A DNA stretch of 64,000 nt from positions 5,574,514 through 5,638,513 of the forward strand of contig NC_018396.1 in the NCBI RefSeq assembly GCF_000208865.1, in the 5' to 3' direction. The DNA comes from Neospora caninum Liverpool (taxonomy: Eukaryota; Apicomplexa; Conoidasida; Eucoccidiorida; Sarcocystidae). The notes beneath the pieces were generated by a model. That model did no database searches. It was given only the letters and a program-made list of their open reading frames with translations, and was not told where the DNA came from. The translations under genes were made by a program, and so were the position numbers. Below are positions 45,013 to 55,200 of the stretch, one piece after another (the first letter of the stretch is position 1; each line of letters starts with the position of its first letter).

Positions 45013-48000
45013 ATGGCGTCGTCTGCGAGTGTGTTTCATTCCGACGAAAAAACAGACGGATCTGACGACAGTGCTTCTTCTTGGACTTCAGATTCCTCTT
45101 CCGCACTTTCTGTCTCCTCTCTTTCTCCTTCCTCCTCTCCTTCTTCCTCTCCTTCTTCCTCTCCTTCTTCCTCTCCTTCTCCTCGAAAGTCATCCGGAGA
45201 TTCCGTTTCTTCTTCTCCTCTCTCTCTGTCTCCCGTCCTCTCTCCCGGCCGGCGCCTTCGCTTTGTTCGCTGCATATCTCTTTTCAATCTTCCCCCCCAG
45301 TCGTCCGATCCCTTCTCTCGCTCTCCTGGTCCTCCCTGTGCTTCTCCGTATCCTTGTTTTCCTTCCTCTTGTTCTCTTGCTTGCTCTCCTCCCTGGTCTT
45401 GTTCCGCGTCGTGTACCTGTCGCTCAGGACAGGGAAAACCTGAACATTTGCGCCCGGAAGGTTCTCGGCATGGCTCTGAAGGGTGCCTTCCCCGCTCTGC
45501 TTGCAAGTCTTCCTGGCGAGCACCTGAGGGTGGAGAGCCCTGTGCAGCTCCTCCCGCGTTCTACCTGGCTTTGCATCCGATTCTGCCTTGGCCGCCGCAT
45601 GCGCAGCGCGTGCGCAGTGTTCACGGAGAGACCCGGGAGAAGGCGATGAATGCCGAGGGCGGCGGCGAAGAACGCAAAGGAGCAAAAGCGGAAGCAGAAG
45701 GGCCAGAGGGCAGAGACAAGGAAGGAGACTCTTTGCTCCTTTCTTCCTCGGCCGTCTCCTCTTCTCGAGGAACGATCAACCACACACAGAAGCCTGCAGA
45801 ACTGGACGGTGAACACGAGACCCAGCAGGATGGAGAGAACCGCAAGTTGAGCAGCCTCAAGACGCCGTTCTCCACTTCGTCTTCTACGCCCTCGAATCCC
45901 TCTGCTTCTGCCGCTTTTCTCGAGCCTGGAACAAACTGTCAAGTCGCCTCTACTCAACCCGCGTCTTCGTCTGCGTCTTCCTCTTCTTTCGCGCGTTCCT
46001 CTTCTTTCGCGCATTCCCCTTCTTTCTGGTCGGTTCTGCCGTTCGCGTCTTCTGAGGTTGAGGAAGACTCACGATCTGCTTGCTTGCCCGCTATCCGCAG
46101 CGGACTGTTCGTCTGCATGCCGCAGCCGTCATGGCACCTCTCTGGTTGCGACGACATCGATGCTCTCTCCAGTCTCTGCCACTCTTTCTATCTTTCGCTG
46201 GTGCCCGTCACCGCACGGCTTCGTCTTGGTTCCCCTTCGCCGTCCTCTCGTGGGCCCAACCGGCATTCGCCTTTTGTCCCCGCTTCTTCTCCCTCTTGTT
46301 CGTCTCATTCTGCCTCTTCATCTCTCTCGTCCTCTTCTTTTTCGTCTTCCTCTTCGTCTCCGTCTCCCTGTCCGCCAGCTTTGTTTGTCTCTCCTGCTTC
46401 TTCGCAAGCATGTCGCAGGTCTTTCTCGGGACTGCAGTTTTCTCAAGATGAAGCCTCACAGAGTTCTGAGATTCCTCTGTGTCGGGTGGATCTGCGAGAG
46501 TTGCGGCCTCTGCACCCTAGAGAAATGCTCTGGAGTCTCCCGTCTCATCCGGTCGTGGTCGTGACGCTGGCGGATGGCCAGCGACTGACGAATCTGTCTC
46601 CCTCTTCATACGGTGTCTCTCCCTATGCGGTCTCGCCGCCTTCGCGCGCAGCGTCGAGCACGCGCCTTGGGCGGTGGAAGCCGGGGGAAAGCACGGCCGA
46701 GTCTTCGCGTCTCCATCGCGCACTCCCGCCTCCCCACGGCACGGCGCGTGCAAAAGCGTCGCCCGCGGCTCCTGTCTCTCTCTCTGTTGCGCCTCCGCTC
46801 TCTCGCTGCTTCGTGTGGCACGGCTCAGGGACAGCGCCCGGCGGAGGCAGCGGGAGTGTCTCGTCGTCCGTGTTCTCCCGATCGGCTGCGTCGTTTCCTC
46901 CGCCGAGACAAGCTGAAGAACTGAACCTTTCCCCCGGCTCTTCACTTCCCCTCGCAGGCTTTCTCAGCGACAGAGACACGGGAGGGCCCGCGGAGCTCCC
47001 CTCCCTGTCCGCCCGCACGCTGTGGACGCGCTTGGAGTCTCTCAGGCAACTTGCGACAGATGTCGCCCTCGCGACTCGCCAGAGAAGACGGCGGGAGAGA
47101 GAGCTGTGCGCTTTGCTGCGCAGCAATGAGACTCCACATGGCGTCTCCGAGGGGACGGTTGGAAACGTGGAAGAAGAAGGCGAGTCAACTGCCGAGGCCG
47201 ATCGCCCTTCTTTGCCGACGCACGGCAGCGAAGCCACAGGCGTGAACAAAGAAGAGACGAATGCATCCCGGTGTGGCTCCTGTCCCACTGCGGCGGGGCC
47301 AGCAGAGAAAAAACGGATGGGTGACGCTTCGCGTTCCGTCGTGAAGGCTTCCTCCTCTTCTCCCTTGGATGGCCTCTCACCTGTCTTCGCTTCTCGATCG
47401 CTCGCGTCTCCTTTCACACCTCGCAGCTACCTATCTCCCGGCGCCTCTCTGTCTCGCTGTCTCCGTCTCTCTCTCCTTCAGGCGCACGTTGAAGCGCTCA
47501 GGCGCGCAGTCGCCAGCCAGCGCCGCAGGCTGGCGTCCCTGTCTCCGATTCGCCCTTCTTGCTGGAGCGGGCCTGCGGCGAGTGTGCTGGACGATCTTTC
47601 TCTCCTCCACCAGGCGCTCTACTGTCGGCGAATCCGCATGCTCTGCGAGTTGGTCCAGATTTTTCCAGTTGAGAACTACGGCCGAGACAGGACCATTCGC
47701 GGACTTGAGATCCCTTCCTTGGACGTGCTCGAGCGGTCGCTCTTCGGCCTCACGCCCGCTGTCTCCGGACGATGCAACAGCGCCCCACAGGCGCGGGGCC
47801 CCGCAGGCTCGCAGCCTCCGGGGACTGGGCCGCTCGAGGGCGGAGACAGTCTTCCGCCCCAACAAGGCGGAGCGAAGAACGTGGGGTCGGCGAGTTCTTT
47901 TCCAGAAGGCGGGACCATCGGGTTTCGGGGAGCGAGCGGCAGCGGCCTGTCAGGCTTCGGCGGCCTGTCGAGCGCGGGGACGCCTGTCTCCTCTGCGGGC

Positions 48001-48813
48001 TCGCCTCTTGCGCCGCCCGAGGCGGAAGCGCTCTCAGCAGCTGTCGGCTTTCTCGTCCACCTCGTCGTCTTCATCCAGAAATACCTCGATCTCCCGGCCA
48101 TATCGCCCATCCGCAATCCACTCTGCCAGCCCTACGCCCTGCGTCTCCTGTCTCCGGACCTGTGGGGCTCTGCGACCGGCGAGGGAGCTCCGGGGGGAAG
48201 CGCAAGCGATGCGAAGGGCAAAATCCTTCGCTCGCTGCTCGTTCATGTTTTGGCGCAACAGCACGACCTTTTCCTGAAAACGGCGTCGAGCTCGGCGGGG
48301 CTGAGTTCAGCTGGAGCCCTAGGCGGCGGAGGCGCCTCGGGAGCAAGAGATAGTTTGACGGCGGCGGTCCTTTTCGGCGGGAAAAGTTCGAGTGTGCAGA
48401 GCACAGGCAGCACTGCAAACGCCGCGTCCCTCCTCGGTTTGTCAAACGGAGGGGGGACTGGAACCGCGCTGCATGCGCCCTGCCCTGCGCTCGACTGGCG
48501 CGTTCAACTTCCCCTGTATCTCCACCCCAACACTGGGGGCAGCGGAGGGACGGGCGTTCTGCAGAGACAGCAGATTTTCCTCGAGGGCCTCAGGACTGTC
48601 GCCGAGTCTCTCTCCGAGGAGTGGGGCGCCGAGCTGGGCATGACCACGCAGAGTCAGACCAGGGGACTGACTGCGGGGCCGGGACGGTCCACGGAGGACA
48701 GCGCGCTCTCAGCAGACAGGGACGAAGAGGCGCAAGTCCTACCCCTAAATGCCCTAGAAACTGTCGAAACAATCCTCCACCGGGAAATGTGGGGATTCGG
48801 AACCACCAGTTAA
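45013..48813 (+). CDS. UVRAG/ATG14 (Vps38)-like subunit of the class III PI3-kinase complex, probable
   Basis: One intronless frame of 1266 aa from the ATG at 45013 (G at -3, G at +4); an upstream ATG at 44977 has T at -3. The N-terminal half is Ser/Pro-rich and mostly disordered. RRLRFVRCISLFNL near residue 79 recalls the start of UVRAG-family proteins. LRELRPL followed by VVVVTLADG near 490-523 recalls the strand before the coiled coil. Two helical coiled-coil stretches lie near 669-705 and 816-844. The diagnostic block is CRRIRMLCELVQIFPV (about 871-886), then ALSAAVGFLVHLVVFIQKYL with LPAISPIRNPL (about 1005-1038) and VQLPLYLHP (about 1164-1172). In UVRAG the matching order is a basic helix with LLSEL..IYPI, ALGYTAHLV, VPLRYPI and FPLYPKG. 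These proteins pair with Beclin-1 and Vps34 in autophagy or endosomal traffic. Gly- and Ala-rich inserts separate the conserved pieces. Confidence 0.8.
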   Translation: MASSASVFHSDEKTDGSDDSASSWTSDSSSALSVSSLSPSSSPSSSPSSSPSSSPSPRKSSGDSVSSSPLSLSPVLSPGRRLRFVRCISLFNLPPQSSDPFSRSPGPPCASPYPCFPSSCSLACSPPWSCSASCTCRSGQGKPEHLRPEGSRHGSEGCLPRSACKSSWRAPEGGEPCAAPPAFYLALHPILPWPPHAQRVRSVHGETREKAMNAEGGGEERKGAKAEAEGPEGRDKEGDSLLLSSSAVSSSRGTINHTQKPAELDGEHETQQDGENRKLSSLKTPFSTSSSTPSNPSASAAFLEPGTNCQVASTQPASSSASSSSFARSSSFAHSPSFWSVLPFASSEVEEDSRSACLPAIRSGLFVCMPQPSWHLSGCDDIDALSSLCHSFYLSLVPVTARLRLGSPSPSSRGPNRHSPFVPASSPSCSSHSASSSLSSSSFSSSSSSPSPCPPALFVSPASSQACRRSFSGLQFSQDEASQSSEIPLCRVDLRELRPLHPREMLWSLPSHPVVVVTLADGQRLTNLSPSSYGVSPYAVSPPSRAASSTRLGRWKPGESTAESSRLHRALPPPHGTARAKASPAAPVSLSVAPPLSRCFVWHGSGTAPGGGSGSVSSSVFSRSAASFPPPRQAEELNLSPGSSLPLAGFLSDRDTGGPAELPSLSARTLWTRLESLRQLATDVALATRQRRRRERELCALLRSNETPHGVSEGTVGNVEEEGESTAEADRPSLPTHGSEATGVNKEETNASRCGSCPTAAGPAEKKRMGDASRSVVKASSSSPLDGLSPVFASRSLASPFTPRSYLSPGASLSRCLRLSLLQAHVEALRRAVASQRRRLASLSPIRPSCWSGPAASVLDDLSLLHQALYCRRIRMLCELVQIFPVENYGRDRTIRGLEIPSLDVLERSLFGLTPAVSGRCNSAPQARGPAGSQPPGTGPLEGGDSLPPQQGGAKNVGSASSFPEGGTIGFRGASGSGLSGFGGLSSAGTPVSSAGSPLAPPEAEALSAAVGFLVHLVVFIQKYLDLPAISPIRNPLCQPYALRLLSPDLWGSATGEGAPGGSASDAKGKILRSLLVHVLAQQHDLFLKTASSSAGLSSAGALGGGGASGARDSLTAAVLFGGKSSSVQSTGSTANAASLLGLSNGGGTGTALHAPCPALDWRVQLPLYLHPNTGGSGGTGVLQRQQIFLEGLRTVAESLSEEWGAELGMTTQSQTRGLTAGPGRSTEDSALSADRDEEAQVLPLNALETVETILHREMWGFGTTS
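45115..45180 (+). repeat. Ser/Pro codon repeat in the UVRAG-like gene
   Basis: Tandem 12-base units encode SSSP four to five times in the disordered N-terminal region. Codons are mostly TCT/TCC with CCT. Confidence 0.85.
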
Positions 48814-48865
48814 AACACGAGACACACCGAAAACATACGTATATCTGTGTACGTATACACATGTG

Positions 48866-48959
48866 CATATATATATATATATATACATAATTATATATAT
48901 ATATATATACATAATTTTATATATATATACATAATTATATATATATATATATATATATA
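48866..48959. repeat. AT-rich array with ACATAAT spacers
   Basis: TA runs of 6 to 12 units are separated three times by ACATAAT or a close variant. It begins about 50 bases after the stop codon, so it probably lies in the 3' UTR of the UVRAG-like gene. Confidence 0.9.
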
Positions 48960-50617
48960 AGTGAGGACTGCGGGATGGGGTCGTGTCGTGGGCATTCGAA
49001 CGGGCAGATCGTCTGTGGGAGCACGTTGGTGTGCATGCGAAAGGGTGGCTCAGAACCCTGGAAATCGAGGCACAACCGCAGGGTCAGATGTCCCTTGGTT
49101 GTTAAGAGGCAGAGAGGAACAGACAGTCCGGTGCGCAAGACAAAGGGAGATCGGGAAGAACCTGGAGGCGGGCGATCCCCAGGAGTCGATCTGATCCGTG
49201 ACGGGGAGAGTTTTGTTTCTTGACAACTCGTCAGGTGCGGAACTCTTCTGCGCAGTTCTCTTTGTGTCTCTCGAGTATCCATTTCTGCGTGGTTTCCCGT
49301 CTCCTTTGCCTCAGTTTTGACACATCCTCCCAGCAGATGGTATTTCTATAAACATTTATAATTAGTTGTACGCATGTATTCAGTGTCGACAGGAGTCCTG
49401 AGGCGCAGAGACAGGTTTCTGGTGCACGCCTCAAACTTTTCCTCTATTCCTCTCTCCATCTTGTCTTTCCCCTCTGCCTGTTTGCTGGTATGTTTAGCCG
49501 CTGGTGTTTACGCTCATGAATTCAGTGTCTAGGACTGCCTGGCGCTTAATAACGATTCCGTCTTGCAGCTTCCAGTTAAACTACATATCAAAAGGAGCGC
49601 ATATAAACTAGTCTTAAACACACCGCTCGTGCTGCATTATGTCCACACTCTACACTGGATACGCTTTACTGTTAACGTACTACATACCATGGGAGCGAAG
49701 ACAATATAAAATGTAACTCCGTTCATGGAAAAAAAAGAGCGTTCACTGATTGTATTTATGAAACGTGAGTAGTTCACCTAGCCAACACGATCCGGTTGTT
49801 TGAGACGGCGACATCCCCCGAAAGTTTTCTGCCGGCGACTTGTCCGTTCTTCTCCCAGTCTGCTAACTCGAGACGCAGAGTCACCCATCGGCCTATCAGC
49901 AGTTAAAATTATTTCCATGAACTTATGCATGTGTAGTGTGGCAAATCCCTTTGGGTGAGTCGGGCGGCGTGAGTGAGGGAACTCTCAGCTGGCCCGTCGT
50001 GTGCTTTGCACGTTTTCTCTCAAAGCTCCTCCTGAAACGTTTTTTCCCGGGGCACATTTCCTCTCCAGAGAAACCCACCTGGATGTGGGCGTGCGCATGC
50101 AGACGGAGAGATGATGCAGAAGAAGAGGCAGCATCGAGAAGGACGGAGCGGTGCGCGTACCCAAGCGTTTCGTAGGAGACTCTCGCCATGAGCTTTACCG
50201 GAGCATACATCCAAATACACAGGGAGAGATAGGGGATAATCGGCAGACGATACGGGGAGGCGGACACAGAGGCAGAAAGAGACAAAGGCGATCAGTTTCG
50301 AGCCCCACAAATCCACCGGGAGACACAGTGCCGCGCACAGAGGCAGTGTGCTCTGTAGCTCCTCGCAGGTCGAGGTGTAGATAGAGAGACATGGAAAGAC
50401 CAATACACCTCAAGGGAGACAGAGATACCACTAGAGAGACAGCCACGTGCATCGCTTGGTGGAGAGACGAGACCGGCGGGGTTTTGTGTGGCTCTGTGTT
50501 GGACTAGACCGCTCTGGAGAGAGGACTTTCTGCGAGAACTTGGGATTGCTTTCAGCGCCTCGTTCACTGGCGCGTAAGGTACACTCCGTTGCCGCAATTA
50601 CCGAGACAGTAGAGAGT

Positions 50618-50650
50618 CCCCGCCCCCCCCCCCCCCCCCAAAACCCCCCC
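50618..50650 (+). repeat. C-rich tract including a run of 17 C
   Basis: CCCC, G, then 17 C (50623-50639), then A residues and a further seven C. Non-coding; no associated gene. Confidence 0.9.
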
Positions 50651-52244
50651 ACAAAAGCTTGGGAAGCGCTAGAAGAAGCAAGAAATCTGGGATCCCTTAC
50701 CACACCCCAACTTGACGTGGAAAATGTGCGGAGTCGCGTCGCCGGTAGAGCCACAGAACGCGCGGGCGCAGATTCGAACACGGCGACGGGGCGCTGTTAC
50801 CGTCCTCGCGCGTTCCTCACGAATATCGTGGCTACTGCCGCGAGAGAAGCTTTTCTTCTCGTGGGCTACTCTTTTTCTGTCTCAGAGAACCCACGCACGT
50901 CTCTACCTGCAAGAGTTCATGCCTCGCACACATATACACAAGAGTAGGAAAGTCCGTGGAAGGGCAGAGAAACAGCGATGAATGGACGCGTGGTATATAG
51001 AGGTCGAAAATGCATATCCATTTGTGCCTTACTGTTGAGGCCGAGGTACCAGGAGGTGAGGAGCGAGGCGAAGATTGAGTTGACCCGCAGAGAAAACGGT
51101 TACGTTGTGACGCAGCGTGTGTGTCCCTTTCTCGGTCCCCCTGTCGATTTTGGGTTGCTCCCCTAGGCCAGTTTCGCCTAATCGCGAGGCTGCACGGGGA
51201 TCGCGAAGGCGGCAGCGCGAGCAAAAGATGCTCCCGCTTGCGGAGGCGACACCATCGCCTGTGCGGACACACTCGAAAGATGCAAAATTCCGTCTCTCCG
51301 CCGCAAGGCCCTTTTTGAACGCCAAGTCGCGTCTCTCGCTACGCGCCTCTGCAGAAGCCCATTTTTCGGTTTCTATCGGCAGGTGCAAGGGCGAGAGCTT
51401 GTGTGTTTCGTCTAGGCACGTGTGCGAATGCAACTGCAGATGTGTGTGCGTGTGTGTGTGTGTGTGCGAGTATTGGCGCGGAACGAGCGGAGTAGCCAGA
51501 CGTCGACGGAGGAGAGAAGGTCGCGCGGGGCTCTCTGCTCACATGCAAGACCCCTCAGCTGAGCTCGTGCAAACCTGTGTGATTCCGCAGGTGACTCTTT
51601 GCGCACTTTGCCGGTTGTGCATCTTTTTCCTTTTTTCTTTTAAGCGCCTGTCGCAAGGCAATTCCACCTTCGTTCGCTGATTTCCTTGGGGCCTGTGGTG
51701 CGCGTCCAGCGGTCTTTTTTCGTCGGCGCCTTCTCTGCGTCGTTTTTCCGCTCGGCTCTCCAGGGAGAATCCTTGTCTTTCCCTTGTCTTTCTTTCCGCG
51801 GCCTCGTCCGCACTTTCAGGTCGACGCAGTGTACAGACACCGAAAACTCGGCGGTTCCCTTCGTTTTCGCTCCGCCGGTTGACCACTGCTCGCTACACAG
51901 CACAAGGAACGCGACGGCTTTCCGTCTCGCGGCGGTTTCTTCCTCAAGATCGCCCTTCTTCTGGACGAACGCAGAAATGGCGGGAGGCGCGACGCGCCGA
52001 AAAAAGGGGAAATGCGAGGCCTGCCGCTCCTCCTGGCACACCTGCGTCGATTTCCAGCTGCGTCTCCCGACCGCCCTTGGTCCGTTTTCGCCCTTCGCTG
52101 GCTACTGACGTTCGCAGTGCCAAAAACCGGAGCCGCCACGGAGACCGCAGACAGGCAGGAGGCAGCTCTTGATGGTGTGTCTTTGAAGGCGTCTGGAGAA
52201 CAAAACGCCGCGCTGGGGGATGCTTGCGAAGAACGACCGGGAAA

Positions 52245-55200
52245 ATGGCAAACACCAAGCGATGTGGCAAGACACCCGCGGCCGATCCCGAGGCGCATGT
52301 GCACCCGAAACCGCAGGCCGAGTCGAGCCGCGGAAGCAAAAGGACTCGTGAGGGGAGAAATGCTTCACACAGAAACAAAAGCGTCTCTGCTCTCGCGTCC
52401 CCCTCCACTTCGTCTCTTCCCGCCTCTTCAATGTCTTCACCTTCTTCATCGCCTGCTACTTTGTCTTCGGCCTTAGCGTCTTGGTCATCCTCGCGGTCTC
52501 CCGCCACTGCGCCTGCGTCGTCTTGCGGGCCGCGTCGTTCACCTCGCCTAGCAAGAGGCGGTGTTTCTCCCTCCTCTAGCCTCCCTGCACGTACTTGGGC
52601 CGCCGCTTCCGTCTCTCATTCTCCGCAGGCTTCTCTCTCTGCCTTACAGGCGAAGGCTGTCGACTGTCCTGTGGCGTCTCAGGCAGGTCCCCTTGCCAGT
52701 CAGGGCATCAGGCGTGCAAGCGAAGACGCAGCAGAGAGGGAAGAAGAGAAGAAGGGGGCTGCCAAAGAAGAGGGAAGAGGAGACAAAGAGGGGGAGGAGA
52801 ATGGACAAGGAGAGAAGCGTTGCGAACGAGCAGAGCGCGGGCAGCAGGCGGGAAAGCGACTGCGTCTCCGCACTTCTGTTTCTTCTCCAGAAAACGCTGC
52901 GTCAATCGCGTCACTTGGGAACCCCGGGCGTCAGCCGGGGTCGTCTGGATGTGCAGAGACAGCGGAGCCAGAAAAGACGGAGACGCGGAAAGGCAAGGAT
53001 ACCGAGGACGGCGGCTCGGGCAGAACGGTGACAAGCCGAGGCGGAAGACGCCGCAACCGCCCTCGAGTGCTCTGCGGCCAGGCGGAAGAGGAACCCGAGG
53101 CGGGAGCAGCGAAAGGAACAGACGGAGAGGAGGGCGAGGGAGACGCAGAGAAACAGACAGTAAAGGAAGAGGCAGCCGTCGAGCAAGGCGCCGACGAGCA
53201 CCCAGACAGAGAGAAGGACATAGGGAGAGAGGAAAAGACGGGAGAAGACGCGACAGAAAAAGACTGTGCAAAACCAGATGCCTCGAGGGGGCCAGAGAAA
53301 AACAAAACGTATCCAGCAAGCAAATTACTGGCTGCCGCTAAAAAATTCGTTCGTCCTTTTGGACATACTTCCCATTTGAAGACAGAGACGGAAGGAACTG
53401 CCGCATCCGGTGTTCCTCTCTCGTCGTTGGTGCCATCCTATACTTCGTCTTCTGGGCCAGAGCCTTCTCTCGCTGCTGCTTCTCTCTCGTCTTCTCTCTC
53501 TACTTCTCTCTCTACTTTTTCTCCCACTTCTCTCTCTACTTCCTCTCTCTCTAGTTCGTCTCTCGCCACCTCTCTCTCTTCTTCTCCCTCTTCTTCTTCT
53601 CCTCCCTCTTCTTCTCCCTCTTCTTCTGTCTTGACTTTTTCTCCCTCCAGTGCCTCTGCTTCGACTCCTTTTCTCTCGAATTCCTCGCGTTCTTCCTCTT
53701 CTCCCTGCACTTCCTCTCTCTCTTCGTCCCTTCTCGCGTCTTCTGCCGCGTCGTCTTTTTCTCTTGCTGGTTCTCTCTGCCCACATGCAGGTGCGTCTGC
53801 GCGAAGGGACCAGGAACTAGCCGCGACTTTCTCTGCTTCGGCGCCCTCGACTCTGCAGCGGCCTGCCTGTTCGCTGCTGCGGAACCTGCCGAGTCTGCAA
53901 AAGCGTCTGCTTGCGACAAAACAGCAGCTTCTCGAGAAGCTTCAAGCGAAAACCAAGTCAACTCCGGCACTCCCGTCCTCTCCTTCTAGTTCGTCTGCAC
54001 GAGGAGTCTCTGCGTCTCCGCCGGAGGCGTCTTCTGTCGCAGGTTCTTCTGTGGAGCGCAGCTCCACGTCGCCCCTCTCGCGCTCGTCTGCTGCCGACCC
54101 GCCTCGCTGTCCAGCGGGTCATCGCCGCGGGATGTCTTCGGGTCCCGGCGCCTCTCCACCAAAGACCCAGGCGCCCCCGGAAAAGAGGGAGAAAAAGGGT
54201 GCAGGCCAGGAGGGCATCTGCAAAAGGGAAAACGTCGTTGTGATTGCCATCGACGACGCAGAGAGCGACGAGGAGGACCGGACCAGCAGGACCATACAGA
54301 CAGTGGCACATGCCGACCTGGTGCAGTCTTCCTCGAGTTCGTGCTCCCGCGCAGTGACCATCTCAGAGAAGAGGCCTGCGGATCAGTGTGTATCGTTCTC
54401 TGCGTCTTCCGCTTGGGCACCTGAAAGAAAGGAAGAACCTCCGTCGTTTTCTCCTTCCGGAACTGACGCGTCGTCTCCGCGTTCGTTTTCCGAGTCTTCG
54501 CCCCACCGTACTTCCCCGCGTCTTTCCTCCGCGCGGAGCCGTCCCCGCGCTTCCCAGCTTCCACATGCTTCCCGACAGCTCCCCTGTGTGGTGTCCGTGT
54601 CTTCTGCCTCGTCGCCTCTCAACTCTCCAGTTTCCTGTCCCTCCTCGCCCCTCGCTGATTTCTCTGCTGGCTCTTCTCCCGCGCCGTCGCCGCTGTCGTG
54701 CGTCTGTCTTGAGCGAGAACCTCGAATTCGGTTCAGTCTGAAGAAGCTGCCTGCCGCAAGTCCACACGTTGTGTCGGCGGAGTACCATCGTCGGCGGGAG
54801 GCTCTGCAGCGCGAAGCCGAGGAAGGGGAAATCATCGAGTTGTCTCCTCCGTGTCGGAAGATTTCTTCCGCGCCCTGCTTGTTGCCGAGTTCCCGCCCCC
54901 CACACGGGGCCAGCGCCGCGGGCCGAGCGGCGTCACGGAGACACCAGACAGAAGACGTGGCGAGCTGGAGAGAGTGCGAAGAAAGGGAGAAAGAAAGAGC
55001 CGCCGGAAGAGACGGAGAGGGCCGGGCAGCGCAGAGCAGCCGGAGATCGGGGGAGAAAGAGCCGCAGATGCATGCGACGCGGGAGCGAACGCGAACTGGA
55101 GGGCGACTTGGCCCATACTTTTCGGGGGCCGATAAGAGCCACTCTCCGCATTTCCTTCTTCCTCCGCAGGTTCTTCAGGGCCGGAGCAGGGATGCGCAAG

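Larger units (their letters stand above)
48814..52244. other. Intergenic interval
   Basis: It holds the 3' flank of the UVRAG-like gene with an AT array, unremarkable DNA at 49000-50600, a C-rich tract at 50618-50650, and the 5' flank of the gene at 52245. Frames such as 51117-51680 plus and 51816-52304 minus have no recognisable motifs. Confidence 0.5.
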
